64,000 bases of DNA from Coleofasciculus sp040219735 (GTDB taxonomy: Bacteria; Cyanobacteriota; Cyanobacteriia; Cyanobacteriales; Coleofasciculaceae): the NCBI GenBank assembly GCA_040219735.1, contig JAVJRX010000179.1. One strand, written 5' to 3'. The notes under the pieces were generated by a model. It made no database searches, was not told where the DNA came from, and saw only the letters and a program-made list of their open reading frames with translations. Numbering within the stretch: position 1 is the stretch's first letter; each line of letters starts with the position of its first letter. Positions 1-9,600 of the stretch are shown here, piece by piece. A program made the translations under genes and the position numbers.

Positions 1-642
1 TACACTTAAATTCGCTTGATTCGCTATATTCATCGCTTTATCCAGTTCTGGAAGTTGACTAAATGTGGGTGGAATCACTTCCAAGCTGGGAGCTTCTTTA
101 ATAAAGTAAATCCATTTATCCGTTAAACTGTCTAATTCATCCAGAGTTTTAGTAAATTTGGGTAATTCCACAAAGATTAACTCGATTTCCGGATCAGGAT
201 AATCAAACAACTCCTGTGTTTCCTTTAAGCCAAAGCGTGTCAGGAACCGTTGAGTTTGGTTAAACATAGGGAAATCAGTAATAGTTAAGGCAATAGCGGG
301 TTTAATATAAGAGTATCCTTCCCCATACTTGAGTTGATTCGCATAAGTTTTGGTCAGGTTATAAATGACGCGCTTCTCAAAGCACGCCACGTTGAGTACC
401 TGCATTTTAATTAAGACTCTTGACCCATTATCTAGTAAGGCTTTGACATCTAGATAGCTATCTTTGAGATCAACGACATCTCTGGGATTATAAGGATCAA
501 TGATTTCTAAATCCTGAATTACAGGATTGGCGTCATAAATTAAGGCGTTTAAAAAGCTAATCAAGATATCTTTGCTGTCGTTTGACCCAAATATTTTCTT
601 GAAAGCAAAGTCAGTTTTGGGGCTAATAAATCTCAGAGTCAT
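1..642 (-). CDS. Rpn-type PD-(D/E)XK nuclease / putative transposase (partial, runs off window)
   Basis: The reading frame starts at the ATG at 640-642 and stays open to the window edge, so the C-terminus is missing. The N-terminus reads MTLRFISPKTDFAFKKIFGS, which nearly duplicates the intact gene at 18776-19660 (MRFISPKTDFAFKKIFGS). Similarity continues through the DPYNPRD-like segment and the VLIKMQVLNVACFEKRVIYN region. The family (Rpn recombination-promoting nuclease, PDDEXK) has a PD-(D/E)XK fold and is often annotated as transposase in cyanobacteria. Its role is DNA cleavage or recombination, but the physiological function is uncertain. The gene is transcribed away from the repeat-rich spacer at 643-1008. 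Confidence 0.8.
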   Translation of the reverse strand, partial: MTLRFISPKTDFAFKKIFGSNDSKDILISFLNALIYDANPVIQDLEIIDPYNPRDVVDLKDSYLDVKALLDNGSRVLIKMQVLNVACFEKRVIYNLTKTYANQLKYGEGYSYIKPAIALTITDFPMFNQTQRFLTRFGLKETQELFDYPDPEIELIFVELPKFTKTLDELDSLTDKWIYFIKEAPSLEVIPPTFSQLPELDKAMNIANQANLSV

Positions 643-671
643 AATTCTTCAACCATTTAATCAGGGTAAAC

Positions 672-706
672 ATGATTATATCGTTTCCGTTGCACCCAAA
701 TGCAAC
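672..706. repeat. Fragment of the 62-bp GTAGGGGCGGGTTT-ended repeat family
   Basis: The stretch containing ATCGTTTCCGTTGCACCC matches the core of the repeat at 6571-6633 read on the opposite strand (ATCGTTTCGGTTGCATCC). The ends of the repeat are absent. It directly abuts the 103-bp inverted-repeat element at 707, which may have inserted next to or into it. Confidence 0.55.
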
Positions 707-809
707 TAAGCTGTCACGCATTTAAGTTGGGAATGGGTAGCGAGCAAGATGCTCGCACTACAAGAATTTTGTCATTATTGATATTAAACTTTAAATGGCA
801 AACAGCTTA
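707..809. mobile_element. 103-bp MITE-like element, copy 1
   Basis: The termini are imperfect inverted repeats. The left end is ctaagctgtcacgcatttaa. The right end, reverse-complemented, is ctaagctgtttgccatttaa, which is about 16 of 20 identical. A second copy of exactly the same length lies in opposite orientation at 51313-51415, with the shared core gcgagcaagatgctcgcac. That core is itself palindromic (gcgagca / tgctcgc). The element has no coding capacity. Known pattern: short non-coding inverted-repeat elements are moved by a transposase encoded elsewhere; none is recognised here as its partner. No clear target duplication was identified. Confidence 0.75.
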
Positions 810-1008
810 GGCTTAACCGCCGCGATTTGCAGTTCCTGGGTGATTCCAGAGGTAGCTTTAGCGATGTGCGATCGCGTGACATCTTTGCACTCTACTCCTA
901 ACCAGGATACCTCTCGAACATCTCCCGATCAATTGATTCCTGAAGACAGTAATACCGAGACTCAAGATGAAACCAATAGCACTCAGGATATCGATATAAA
1001 AATGCTCA

Positions 1009-1491
1009 TCAACAATTCAGAATACCCTTAAAGGGCATAGCTAAAACTCCCAAAATCCGGCTCACCTCATTAATAAAATAGTCGCGTTTATCAATAAAAA
1101 CCCTCTTATCGCTTAACTTGAGAAATTTCCAATCCGTTCCTGTAGTTACCGCCCCATAAATACTCTCCCTTGGCTCCTCGTTGCTTTGGTTAAACAGTTG
1201 AGCGGCAATCATTTCGGCAATACACTGTGCTAAACCTGACTTAATGCTTTCATTCTTGGCTTCCACCAGGGTGAGAACGGGAGTCCGAATTTCATAAGAT
1301 TCTGGGGAAGCGGTCAGAATATAATCACAATATCCATTTAAGCCAGCGTCAGGAGCAACATTGAACTCTGACCCAGAGAAAAAGCCAATTTTAAACCCAA
1401 AGTGTCGCCGCACGTCCAAAAGCACAGGGGTAATAATTAACTCAAAGGATTCTCTAACTTGAGATAGAGTTTTGAAGTCACTATATGCCAT
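1009..1491 (-). CDS. PD-(D/E)XK-like hypothetical protein with an internal deletion
   Basis: A 160-residue protein. The segment CDYILTASPESYEIRT followed by LTLVEAKNE resembles the D...E-x-K core of PD-(D/E)XK nuclease-like proteins common in cyanobacteria. Compared with its truncated relative at 51397-51633 (MAYRDFKTINQVKAKF, then 43 residues, then ELIIAPLL), this copy goes directly from MAYSDFKTLSQVRESF to ELIITPVLLDVRR. About 43 residues therefore seem to be missing in frame. The C-terminal half (QCIAEMIAAQLFN, YGAVTTGTDWKFLKL) looks complete. The start is the ATG at 1489-1491. Whether it is functional is unclear; the family has no established role. Confidence 0.65.
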   Translation of the reverse strand: MAYSDFKTLSQVRESFELIITPVLLDVRRHFGFKIGFFSGSEFNVAPDAGLNGYCDYILTASPESYEIRTPVLTLVEAKNESIKSGLAQCIAEMIAAQLFNQSNEEPRESIYGAVTTGTDWKFLKLSDKRVFIDKRDYFINEVSRILGVLAMPFKGILNC

Positions 1492-1583
1492 ACTAATCGT
1501 CCTTGGTCATTTGTTCTTTGTTAAGAAACCAGCGATGTTATTTGTCACCTAATCCGTTTTATCATTGATCATTCATAATTCAG

Positions 1584-1644
1584 ATAGGGCAGGTTTAGTG
1601 ACATCAGGGTCACCAAAAACATGAGTCGTGGAACCCGCCCCTAC
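1584..1644 (-). repeat. 62-bp repeat family, copy with GTAGGGGCGGGTT end
   Basis: The element ends in gaacccgcccctac and begins with atagggcaggttt, an imperfect inverted repeat of its other end. It lies between the divergent genes at 1009-1491 and 1668-3701, so it is close to or within their promoter region. It is related to the copies at 6571, 15326, 51217 and 61759. Confidence 0.65.
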
Positions 1645-1667
1645 ACCCTCAAAACACGTCTTCCTCT

Positions 1668-3701
1668 ATGATGTATCCTAGCCTGAGTGCGGTTGCTCTA
1701 CTGCCGAGTCCGATTACTGACCCCGTTGCTGTCTTCTTAACCATTTTGGCAATTATGTTAGTCGCGCCACTCTTGTTTGAACGGTTGCGACTTCCGGGTA
1801 TTGTCGGCTTAATTCTAGCGGGTGTGATTGTCGGACCCAATGTTTTGGGTTTATTGGAACGGGATAGTACTATCGTCCTCTTGGGAACGGTGGGACTGTT
1901 GTTTTTAATGTTTATGGCGGGGTTGGAAACCAGTTTAGATGACTTGAAATATAATGCCGATAAAGCGGCAATTTTTGGTTTAGCCACGTTCTCTTTACCG
2001 ATGATTCTGGGTACGGTGGCGATGTTACTTCTGGGATATAGTTGGCTGGCGTCGATTCTAGTCGCGTCCTGTTTTGCGACTCATACACTTTTGGCATTAC
2101 CTATCCTAACTAAGTTGGGATTGATGCGGACACAAACCGTAACCACAACCTTGGGAGGAACACTAATTACTAATGTTTTGGGACTCTTAGTTTTGGCGGT
2201 GGTGGTGAAAGCCCATGGGGGAAATCTGACGCTAGGGTTCTGGTTGTTTCTGATTCCCGCCCTTACTATCTATACGGTGGCGACGTTATGGGGCGTGCCA
2301 AAACTGGGGCGCTGGTTCTTTCACCGATTTGGACATGATGAAGGGGCGGAGTTTATTTTTGTCCTGGCGACGTTGTTTGTCGTGTCATACACGGCGGGAT
2401 TAATTGAGATTGAACCGATTATTGGCGCATTTTTAGCCGGAATCGCGATTACCCAAATTATTCCCCAATTGAGTCCGTTAATGAATCGGATTCAGTTTAT
2501 TGGTAATACCTTATTTGTGCCATTCTTTTTGATTTCTGTGGGTATGTTAATTGACCCGTTAATCTTAGTCAAGCAGCCGAAATCAATTTTAGTGGCGTTG
2601 GTGATGATTGGCGCGGAAATGGCGAGTAAGTTTGGCGCGGCTTGGGGACCAGGGAAGCTGTTTGGGTTTCAGTTTCCGAGTATTATGGTCATGTTTGGTT
2701 TGTCTATGGCACAGGCGGCGTCTACTCTGGCGGCGATTACAGTAGCATACCAAATTAAACTGGTGGATCAGTTGACGGTAAATGGGATTATTGCCATGAT
2801 TTTAGTCACCTGTGTGGCGTCTCCTTGGATTACCGAACGCTGGGGAAAACAGGTGAAACCCCACGGACAACAGGAGCAGGAAAATGCTCCAAAAACGCCA
2901 TCTTTGGCAAGGCGGGTGTTAGTTCCGGTGGCGAATCCGAAGACGGAAGATAATTTATTACAATTGGCGTTAATTTTGGCGAAAACGGCGCAGGGAACGT
3001 TACTTCCGCTGCATGTTTTATCTGATAAAACGGGACCCATTTCCCCAGAGGCGAAGATGCTGCAAAGCCAACTTTTAGCGGCGGCTGAACGAATTGCCCA
3101 TGGGGCTGTAACTAAGGTGGAACCGATTGGGCGGGTGGATGATACGATTGACCGAGGGATTACTCGCACGGCGGCGGAACGGGATGCGACGTTGATTATT
3201 TGTGGCTGGAAGGGGTTTTCTACGACTCGTGAGAGCTTTTTTGGCAGTGTGATTGATAATGTTATCTGGCGCTCTCAGGTTCCGGTATTAATTGCCCGAT
3301 TTTCCCAGCCGATTGAGAATACTGCACGAGTGGTGTTGGCGGCGACGGATCAGGAGACGGTATCGGTGACGTTTAAACCGACGGTGATGTTGGCGCAAAC
3401 CTTAGCGGCGGCGTTGAAAGCGACGTTTCGATTGGTGATTGTGGTGACGGGAGTGGGTGAGTTTGACTGTCAGCCGCAAGAGTGGGGGTTGGCAAGTACG
3501 AGTGGGTTGGTACAGGTGCGGGGGAATTTTGTGCAGAATGTGTCGCGGATGGTGCAACGTCATGATTTATTGATTTTGACGGCAAGTACCCATCCCAGTT
3601 ACCTTTTGGCGATTCCTACATTGGGAGGAGAACCGGAGGCGATCGCACGAACACAGCAAGACACTTCTATCATTGTCGTACATTTTCCCACGATTAGCTG
3701 A
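1668..3701 (+). CDS. Cation:proton antiporter (CPA2/KefB-type) with C-terminal Usp domains
   Basis: A 677-residue membrane protein. Residues about 10-395 form a Na+/H+ exchanger fold with about a dozen hydrophobic segments. Typical CPA2 motifs include ERLRLPGIVGLILAGVIVGP near the N-terminus and IEPIIGAFLAGIAITQ later. Residues about 412-545 form a universal stress protein-like domain (RRVLVPVANPKTEDN ... SQVPVLIAR). A second, weaker Usp-like segment spans about 552-677. The expected role is exchange of Na+ or K+ for H+ across the cytoplasmic or thylakoid membrane, with the Usp part as a probable nucleotide-linked regulator. Tandem ATGs at 1668 and 1671 leave the start uncertain by one codon. 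It stands alone upstream of unrelated membrane proteins. Confidence 0.93.
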   Translation: MMYPSLSAVALLPSPITDPVAVFLTILAIMLVAPLLFERLRLPGIVGLILAGVIVGPNVLGLLERDSTIVLLGTVGLLFLMFMAGLETSLDDLKYNADKAAIFGLATFSLPMILGTVAMLLLGYSWLASILVASCFATHTLLALPILTKLGLMRTQTVTTTLGGTLITNVLGLLVLAVVVKAHGGNLTLGFWLFLIPALTIYTVATLWGVPKLGRWFFHRFGHDEGAEFIFVLATLFVVSYTAGLIEIEPIIGAFLAGIAITQIIPQLSPLMNRIQFIGNTLFVPFFLISVGMLIDPLILVKQPKSILVALVMIGAEMASKFGAAWGPGKLFGFQFPSIMVMFGLSMAQAASTLAAITVAYQIKLVDQLTVNGIIAMILVTCVASPWITERWGKQVKPHGQQEQENAPKTPSLARRVLVPVANPKTEDNLLQLALILAKTAQGTLLPLHVLSDKTGPISPEAKMLQSQLLAAAERIAHGAVTKVEPIGRVDDTIDRGITRTAAERDATLIICGWKGFSTTRESFFGSVIDNVIWRSQVPVLIARFSQPIENTARVVLAATDQETVSVTFKPTVMLAQTLAAALKATFRLVIVVTGVGEFDCQPQEWGLASTSGLVQVRGNFVQNVSRMVQRHDLLILTASTHPSYLLAIPTLGGEPEAIARTQQDTSIIVVHFPTIS

Positions 3702-3720
3702 AGGAGAAGGTTTTGATTGT

Positions 3721-3771
3721 GTAGGGGCGGGTTTGACGACTATTTTATGGGCGCACGCCATGCGCCCCTAC
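3721..3771. repeat. Composite palindromic repeat
   Basis: The left part (gtaggggcgggtttgacgac) matches the 62-bp repeat family. The right part is a separate hairpin, gggcgca-cgcca-tgcgccc at 3749-3767. The outer ends gtaggggcg and cgcccctac also pair. It begins 20 bases after the antiporter stop, so it could act as an mRNA-end hairpin, although no T-run follows. Confidence 0.6.
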
Positions 3772-3835
3772 GCCCATTAAACTCCTGTTATAGTCGAGGA
3801 ATGTAGAGATGCGACGGGTATACCTGGAGGATAGG

Positions 3836-4519
3836 ATGAATCACTTTTCCAGTTTGATGTCTTTTTTACGCGATCGCAAGACATTTCTGACCGAGGTTGA
3901 GAAGAAAATCGGACTCGATAGTAAAATTGTTTCATTATTAGTGTGTAGCGCTTCGTTTATCGCGTTGTACGGCTTGGTGATTGGGGCGTCGAGTCATTGG
4001 CTGCAGGCGATTAGTTCAGCGATTAAGTTACCCGGTCTTTATTTAATCACACTGCTGGTTTGTCTGCCCAGTTTATATATTTTCGAGGTGGTGACGGGTT
4101 CACAGCGCAATTTTCGCCAATATTTAGTGTTGCTCTTAGCCACCACGTCAGTGATCAGTGTCATGCTTTTGGCATTTGTTCCTGTGGTCTTATTTTTCCT
4201 GCTCTCGGTGAATGATTACGAGTTTTTCAAGTTACTCAATGTGGTCATTTTTGCCTTAACTGGCGTGATCGGTATTCAGTTTTTCTACCAAAGCATGAAA
4301 TTGCTGCATTCTCATTCTCAAGATACGGATAAATCCCGTAATCTTAAGGTTGTCCAAGCTTGGTTATTTCTCTACGGTTTTGTTGGCAGTCAGTTGGGTT
4401 GGTCACTGCGACCCTTTTTTGGCACGCCGGGAAAAGACTTTGCGCTGTTTCGTCCTTTAGAGAGTAATTTCTATGTGCATATTTGGAAAACTCTGACTCA
4501 CGCTTTAGGCTTAAGTTAA
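3836..4519 (+). CDS. Multi-pass membrane protein of unknown function
   Basis: A 227-residue protein counted from the ATG at 3836, which is preceded by a good GGAGG at a normal distance. An in-frame ATG at 3809 has no such site. The sequence shows a short cytosolic N-terminus with a charged helix (FLRDRKTFLTEVEKKIG), then about five hydrophobic segments and a basic loop before the last one (FVGSQLGWSLRPFFGTPGKDF). Cyanobacterial homologues are often labelled actin-binding WH2 domain protein; I see no good support for actin binding here. It lies 34 bases upstream of another membrane protein and is probably co-transcribed with it. Confidence 0.75.
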   Translation: MNHFSSLMSFLRDRKTFLTEVEKKIGLDSKIVSLLVCSASFIALYGLVIGASSHWLQAISSAIKLPGLYLITLLVCLPSLYIFEVVTGSQRNFRQYLVLLLATTSVISVMLLAFVPVVLFFLLSVNDYEFFKLLNVVIFALTGVIGIQFFYQSMKLLHSHSQDTDKSRNLKVVQAWLFLYGFVGSQLGWSLRPFFGTPGKDFALFRPLESNFYVHIWKTLTHALGLS

Positions 4520-4553
4520 GCAGAAAAAATCAATGACTTCGGGAGATAATTTT

Positions 4554-5252
4554 ATGCTGAATAATTTAGCCGAATTGCCGATTACTCCAACCGAATTAGA
4601 GCAAAGCGCCGGGTTAGATCTGAGTGCGGGGCTAGCCACAACGGTTTACCGGGGCTTATTTTGGCGTAACTCCCAACACCTGCGATCGCTGCTGTTTATT
4701 GAGGTCTTTAGTTTGGGTCTAATTCTGATTTTTGTTATGCCTGTGGGGTTTCTGGCGGTGAAGCGATCGGGGAATTTGCCGAGTGATGGGGCGGACATTG
4801 CCAACGTCTTTCTCTTGTTTTTTTTTGGGTCAGTTTTGATTTTAGTATTAGCGAATATTTGGCTGGTGAATCAGGCAAAACATTGGAAGTCTGTAGCTAA
4901 GTTGCTACGCCAAGTGGATAAGTACAATCGTGTGGTTAAATCCCTAGCCATGCTGAATCAACTGAGTCGCACGGAAAAAAACTGTCAAGGGGATAATTCC
5001 TTAGAAGCGGAAAAGGTGTTGCGGACGTTACGAATGACTAAAAATAGTTTGCTGCAAGCGATGAAAATAGAAATTATTCGCACGAAACAAGGGGGAATGG
5101 CACGACCGGATGAATTGATGGTTACACTAGAGAATAATTTAACCAGTTTGGTTGCGGGAGAACTTGATCCGCCAACGGATCAGTATGGTTATTTGCTCGA
5201 TGAAGCCCTGCAAATTGCGATTAGTGTGGAGCAACAAATGCGAGATTTGTAA
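4554..5252 (+). CDS. Two-transmembrane-helix protein of unknown function
   Basis: A 232-residue protein from the ATG at 4554, which has GGAG eight bases upstream. The in-frame ATG at 4533 would add seven residues. Two hydrophobic stretches are visible (SLLFIEVFSLGLILIFVMP and ANVFLLFFFGSVLILVL). They are followed by a long, charged, probably helical cytosolic C-terminal half (roughly residues 110-232) containing RMTKNSLLQAMKIEIIR. The gene follows the membrane protein at 3836-4519 closely. No family with a known function is recognised. The paired layout suggests a two-component membrane complex, which is inference only. Confidence 0.7.
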   Translation: MLNNLAELPITPTELEQSAGLDLSAGLATTVYRGLFWRNSQHLRSLLFIEVFSLGLILIFVMPVGFLAVKRSGNLPSDGADIANVFLLFFFGSVLILVLANIWLVNQAKHWKSVAKLLRQVDKYNRVVKSLAMLNQLSRTEKNCQGDNSLEAEKVLRTLRMTKNSLLQAMKIEIIRTKQGGMARPDELMVTLENNLTSLVAGELDPPTDQYGYLLDEALQIAISVEQQMRDL

Positions 5253-5293
5253 TCTTATACCAAGAGTAATTAACCACCAGACGGAAAATCGCC

Positions 5294-6532
5294 ATGACTA
5301 TCAACATCCCTCGCCTAATCCAAGGAACTGGGAGTGCGATCGCGCTAGTAACCCTCACCAGTTGTGCATTTACCCCGCCCCCATCTAATACCACTACCGT
5401 TCCCCAAACCCCACCCGACTCGGTGGATTCAGCCTCATCCCAGGATGCGACAGATCCCGTCGCTACACCTCAAGGCTTCCAGAAAACTACCCTTGTTGAA
5501 GGATTAGATCATCCCTGGGGAATGGCATGGCTACCCGATGGTGCCATACTGATTACTGAGCGATCAGGACAACTGCGAATTGTCCGCGATGGGGTACTCG
5601 ATCCCACACCCATCCCTGGAGTACCAGAAGTATTTGCAGTGCAGCAGGGTGGATTAATGGATATCTCCCTTCATCCCCGCTTCTCGGAGAATTCATTAGT
5701 CTATCTCACCTATTCCCACGGTACGCGCCAAGCCAATCATACACGAGTTGCCCGTGCCAAATTGGAGGGTAACGCCCTCCAGGATTTAGAGGTAATTTTC
5801 CAGGTATCTCAACTGAAATCAGGGGGACAGCATTTCGGTTCCCGCATTGTATGGCTACCTGACGATACCATGTTAGTCGCGATCGGTGATGGGGGAAATC
5901 CACCAGTTCAACTCGATGGTGATTTAATCCGTAAACAGGCGCAGAACCGCCGCAGTCATTTAGGTAAAATTATCCGCCTCAACGACGATGGTACAATACC
6001 CAATGACAATCCCTTCGTCGAATCCCCAGAAGCTGATCCAGCCATCTGGAGTTATGGACATCGCAATATCCAGGGACTCGCATTCGATTCCCAAACTAAT
6101 CGGATTTGGTCTAGTGAACATGGCGCCAGAGGTGGCGATGAACTGAATCTGGTGGAAGCGGGTCAAAACTATGGTTGGCCCCTCGTCACCCATAGCCGCG
6201 AATATTCTGGGGGAATTATTTCTGATCAGCAGTCTCGTCCGGGTCTGGTCGATTCCAAATTCGTCTGGACTCCTGCGATCGCACCATCGGGTCTAGTAAT
6301 CTATGATAGCGATCGCGTCCCCCAGTGGCAAGGCGATTTATTTGCAGGGGGGCTAGTTTCGCGGGATGTCCGCCATATTGAACTCGATGAATCCGGTAAT
6401 GTCGTGAATGAGACATCCATCGATATCGGTCAACGGGTGCGGGATGTGCGCCAAAGTCCGGATGGACTATTATACATTCTCACCGATGAAGCCAATGGAC
6501 AACTGATCCGCATCGAACCCCAGCAACCGTAG
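5294..6532 (+). CDS. PQQ-dependent sugar dehydrogenase-like lipoprotein
   Basis: A 412-residue protein of the glucose/sorbosone dehydrogenase (Asd/YliI-like) six-bladed beta-propeller family. The N-terminus carries a lipoprotein signal ending at the lipobox LTSC (Cys24). A Pro/Thr-rich linker follows, and the propeller starts near residue 70 (LDHPWGMAWLPDGAILITER). Family hallmarks are HPRFSENSLVYLTYSH, GDGGNPP, WSYGHRNIQGLAFD and WSSEHGARGGDELN. The predicted role is periplasmic oxidation of soluble sugars, possibly PQQ- and Ca2+-dependent. Cofactor use is inferred from the family. No adjacent genes point to a specific substrate. Confidence 0.88.
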   Translation: MTINIPRLIQGTGSAIALVTLTSCAFTPPPSNTTTVPQTPPDSVDSASSQDATDPVATPQGFQKTTLVEGLDHPWGMAWLPDGAILITERSGQLRIVRDGVLDPTPIPGVPEVFAVQQGGLMDISLHPRFSENSLVYLTYSHGTRQANHTRVARAKLEGNALQDLEVIFQVSQLKSGGQHFGSRIVWLPDDTMLVAIGDGGNPPVQLDGDLIRKQAQNRRSHLGKIIRLNDDGTIPNDNPFVESPEADPAIWSYGHRNIQGLAFDSQTNRIWSSEHGARGGDELNLVEAGQNYGWPLVTHSREYSGGIISDQQSRPGLVDSKFVWTPAIAPSGLVIYDSDRVPQWQGDLFAGGLVSRDVRHIELDESGNVVNETSIDIGQRVRDVRQSPDGLLYILTDEANGQLIRIEPQQP

Positions 6533-6553
6533 GGGTTTGGTTACCAAACCCCT
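6531..6553. terminator. Perfect hairpin at the 3' end of the sugar dehydrogenase gene
   Basis: Ten-base arms aggggtttgg and ccaaacccct flank a three-base loop and overlap the stop codon region of the upstream gene. No T-run follows, so it may be an mRNA-stabilising hairpin or a weak terminator rather than a classical one. It is similar in design to the hairpin at 24810-24836. Confidence 0.5.
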
Positions 6554-6570
6554 GTTACCAAACCCCTCAG

Positions 6571-6633
6571 TCGGGGCGGGTGCGAGTTACATCTGGATGC
6601 AACCGAAACGATAATCGTGAAACCCGCCCCTAC
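6571..6633 (-). repeat. 62-bp repeat family copy
   Basis: The element ends with aaacccgcccctac and starts with tcggggcgggt, and its core reads gagttacatctggatgcaac. This closely matches the oppositely oriented copy at 51217-51280 (gagttacatctggg when reverse-complemented). It lies immediately upstream of the giant kinase gene. Confidence 0.75.
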
Positions 6634-6662
6634 ACAATCAAAACTTCTATGCTAGAGATGAG

Positions 6663-9600
6663 TTGAATCAGCTTTCGGATGCAGCACCTAGCATGGATAG
6701 CAACCCCGCCCAACCTCGACAATTTCGCCGGATCACAATTTCCCGTCAACAAAAACGCCAGTTAATCCTGGCAATTCCCGTCACCTGTCTAGTCACCTCA
6801 CTCGCCACATTTAGCTGGTTGCAATTCCAAACCGCCCAAGCCGACACTCGATTGCGACAGACTCAACAGGTGCGTCTGGAAACTCAACGCTTACACTCCG
6901 ATTTACTCGAAGCCGACACCGCCGTGCGAGGGTATGAAATTACCCGCCGTCAAGACTTTCTCACTCGCTATGAATCCGCGATCGCACAAATTCCCGTCAC
7001 TCTGGATCAATTGCGTCAACTCGTCGCCCAGGAACATTCCCAAACCCATCGCCTGCAAACCATTCGCGCATTAGCCACGGCTAGAGTCACCTTACTCCAA
7101 CGCAATCTCCGACTCGTGAATTCCCAACCTGAAACCGCCACAGAATCCCCAGAATTTATGGCTCAACTGCTAGAGGGGAAGCAAGTCATGGATCAGGTTA
7201 CCGATGAAATCCAGCAGTTTCTGGCAATCGAACAACAACAACAGACTCAACTCAACCAACAATTAGAACAACAGCGACAGTTTACTGGCTTTGTCTTGGC
7301 ACTTGTAGCTGTTATCGGTATCGGTGGTTCCAGTATCGCCGCCTACCTATCCTACCGTTTAGAACAACATTTACAAAAGAGCGATCGCCGTTGGCGGGAG
7401 AGTGAAGCCCGCTATCGGGCAGTCGTTGAAAACTTCCCCAATGGGGCGGTACTTCTATTTAATCATGAATTACGCTATCTATTAGCAGATGGGAGGGGTT
7501 TAGCCCGTGTCAGTTTATCCAAAACCCAATTAGAAGGGAAAACGATTTGGGAATGCTTTCCCCCCCAAACCTCTACCCAGCTAGAACCCATCTATCGCCA
7601 AGTCTTAGCGGGCGAAACTGTTACCCGTGAGATTCCCTTTCATAATCGTATTTTCTCAGTTCATGCCCTACCCGTAAAAAACCAGACCTGTGAAATCATC
7701 GCAGGTATGGTTGTGACTCAGGATATCACAGAGCGTAAGCGTTCCGAACAAGAACTCTATAGCGCCAATCGCGCCCTGCGAACCCTTTCTGAATGTAACC
7801 AAGCTTTAGTCTTGGCTACCGATGAAACCACCCTGCTGCACAATATCTGTCAAATTATTGTGGAATTCGGTGGCTATCGTTGTGTATGGATTGGTTTTGC
7901 TCAACCCGATGACGCCAAAACCGTGCATCCAGTTGCCCAAGCTGGGTATGAAGATAACTATATTGAAACCTTACAGATTAGTTGGGGGGATAATCAACGA
8001 GGTACCGGACCCACAGGGACAGCAATTCGCACCCAAGAACCCAGAATTATCCAAAATATTCTCACTGATCCAAGTTATCAGCTTTGGCGAGATGGGGCAA
8101 TAAAACAAGGTTACGCCGCATCTATTGCCTTACCCTTAATTGTAGAAGGAACCTGTCTGGGGGCGTTGAATATCTATGCCAGTGAAGCCAATGCTTTTAA
8201 TCAAGCTGAAGTAAAATTACTGACAGAATTGGCAAATGACTTAGCTTATGGTATCTCGGCATTGCGGACGCAAGTGGCATTGCGCCAAAATAAACAACGC
8301 TTAGATAGTATTCTCAATGCCCTTGATGATGTAGTTTGGTCAGTCTGTGCGACTACCCATAAGGTGCTGTACCTGAATCCAGCGACGGAAAGGGTTTATG
8401 GATGCCCAGTACAAGACTTTTTTGATCATCCCAACCTGTGGCTAGAGGTGGTTCATCCTGATGATTATGCCCAAGTCAGTACCTTTCGTCAACAGTTATT
8501 GGCACAGGGTACATACAGCCTAGAATATCGGATTCAGCGACCCGATGGAGAAATTCGCTGGTTTTACGATCGGGGGCGGGTGACTTACGATGAGGGTGGC
8601 TATCCCCTGCGACTTGATGGCATTGCTTCTGATATTACTGATCGCAAACAAGCCGAGGCTGCCTTGGGTGTTAGTGAGGAACGTTGGCATTTAGCCCTGC
8701 GGGGGAATAATGATGGCATCTGGGATTGGAATGTGAAAACGAATGAAGTGTTCTTATCGCCCCGTTGGAAAGAAATGTTGGGCTATGAGGATGATGAAAT
8801 TGCCAATCATCTGGATGAATGGTCGAAACGAGTCCATCCTGATCACCTAGAGTGGGTGATGGGGGTGATTCAAGACCATTTTGATCAGAAGACTCCCTAT
8901 TATAGTAGTGAGCATCGCCTCTTGTGTAAAGATGGCTCCTATAAATGGATTCTTGATCGCGGACAAGCCCTGTGGGATGAGTCGGGTAATGTGGTGCGGA
9001 TGGTAGGTTCACACACCGATATTAGCGATCGCAAAGCGGCAGAAGCGGCATTACAATATCAATTAGACTTTGATCAACTCGTTGCCACTATTTCCACTCG
9101 CTTCATTAATCTGGCATCTGCCGATATTCAAGCCGGAATCACCCAGGCTTTAGCCGAAATTGGCGCTCTCACCCAAGTGGATACCAGTTATATTTTTCAG
9201 ATGAGTCAGGATGGGCAGACGGCAAGGATGACTCATGAATGGGTGACACCCGGAATCAACCGTCAAATTCATGCCTGCCCAGAGGTTTCTATCTCAACCT
9301 TTCCTTGGGAATTTGCTCAACTGCAACGGGGTGAGGTGGTTTATATTCCCAGTATTAATCATCTACCTGATCAAGCTACCCTAGATCGCCACTATTGGCA
9401 AGCCTCTCATCGATGGTCTCATATCGCGGTTCCCCTAATCTATCAAGGGATGATCATGGGTTGGGTAGGATTTGATGCATTTCGCCAGGAAAAAATTTGG
9501 TCAGATAGCAGTATTCATCTGCTGAGAATCGTGGGTGAAATTTTAACCAATGCATGGCAACGACAAAAAGCCGAAGCCGCCCTGGGAGAGAGTGAAGCCC

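Noticed and set aside
795..1031. 78-codon open frame on the plus strand
   Set aside because: It starts inside the terminal repeat of the 103-bp element, overlaps the end of the gene on the other strand and shows no domain.
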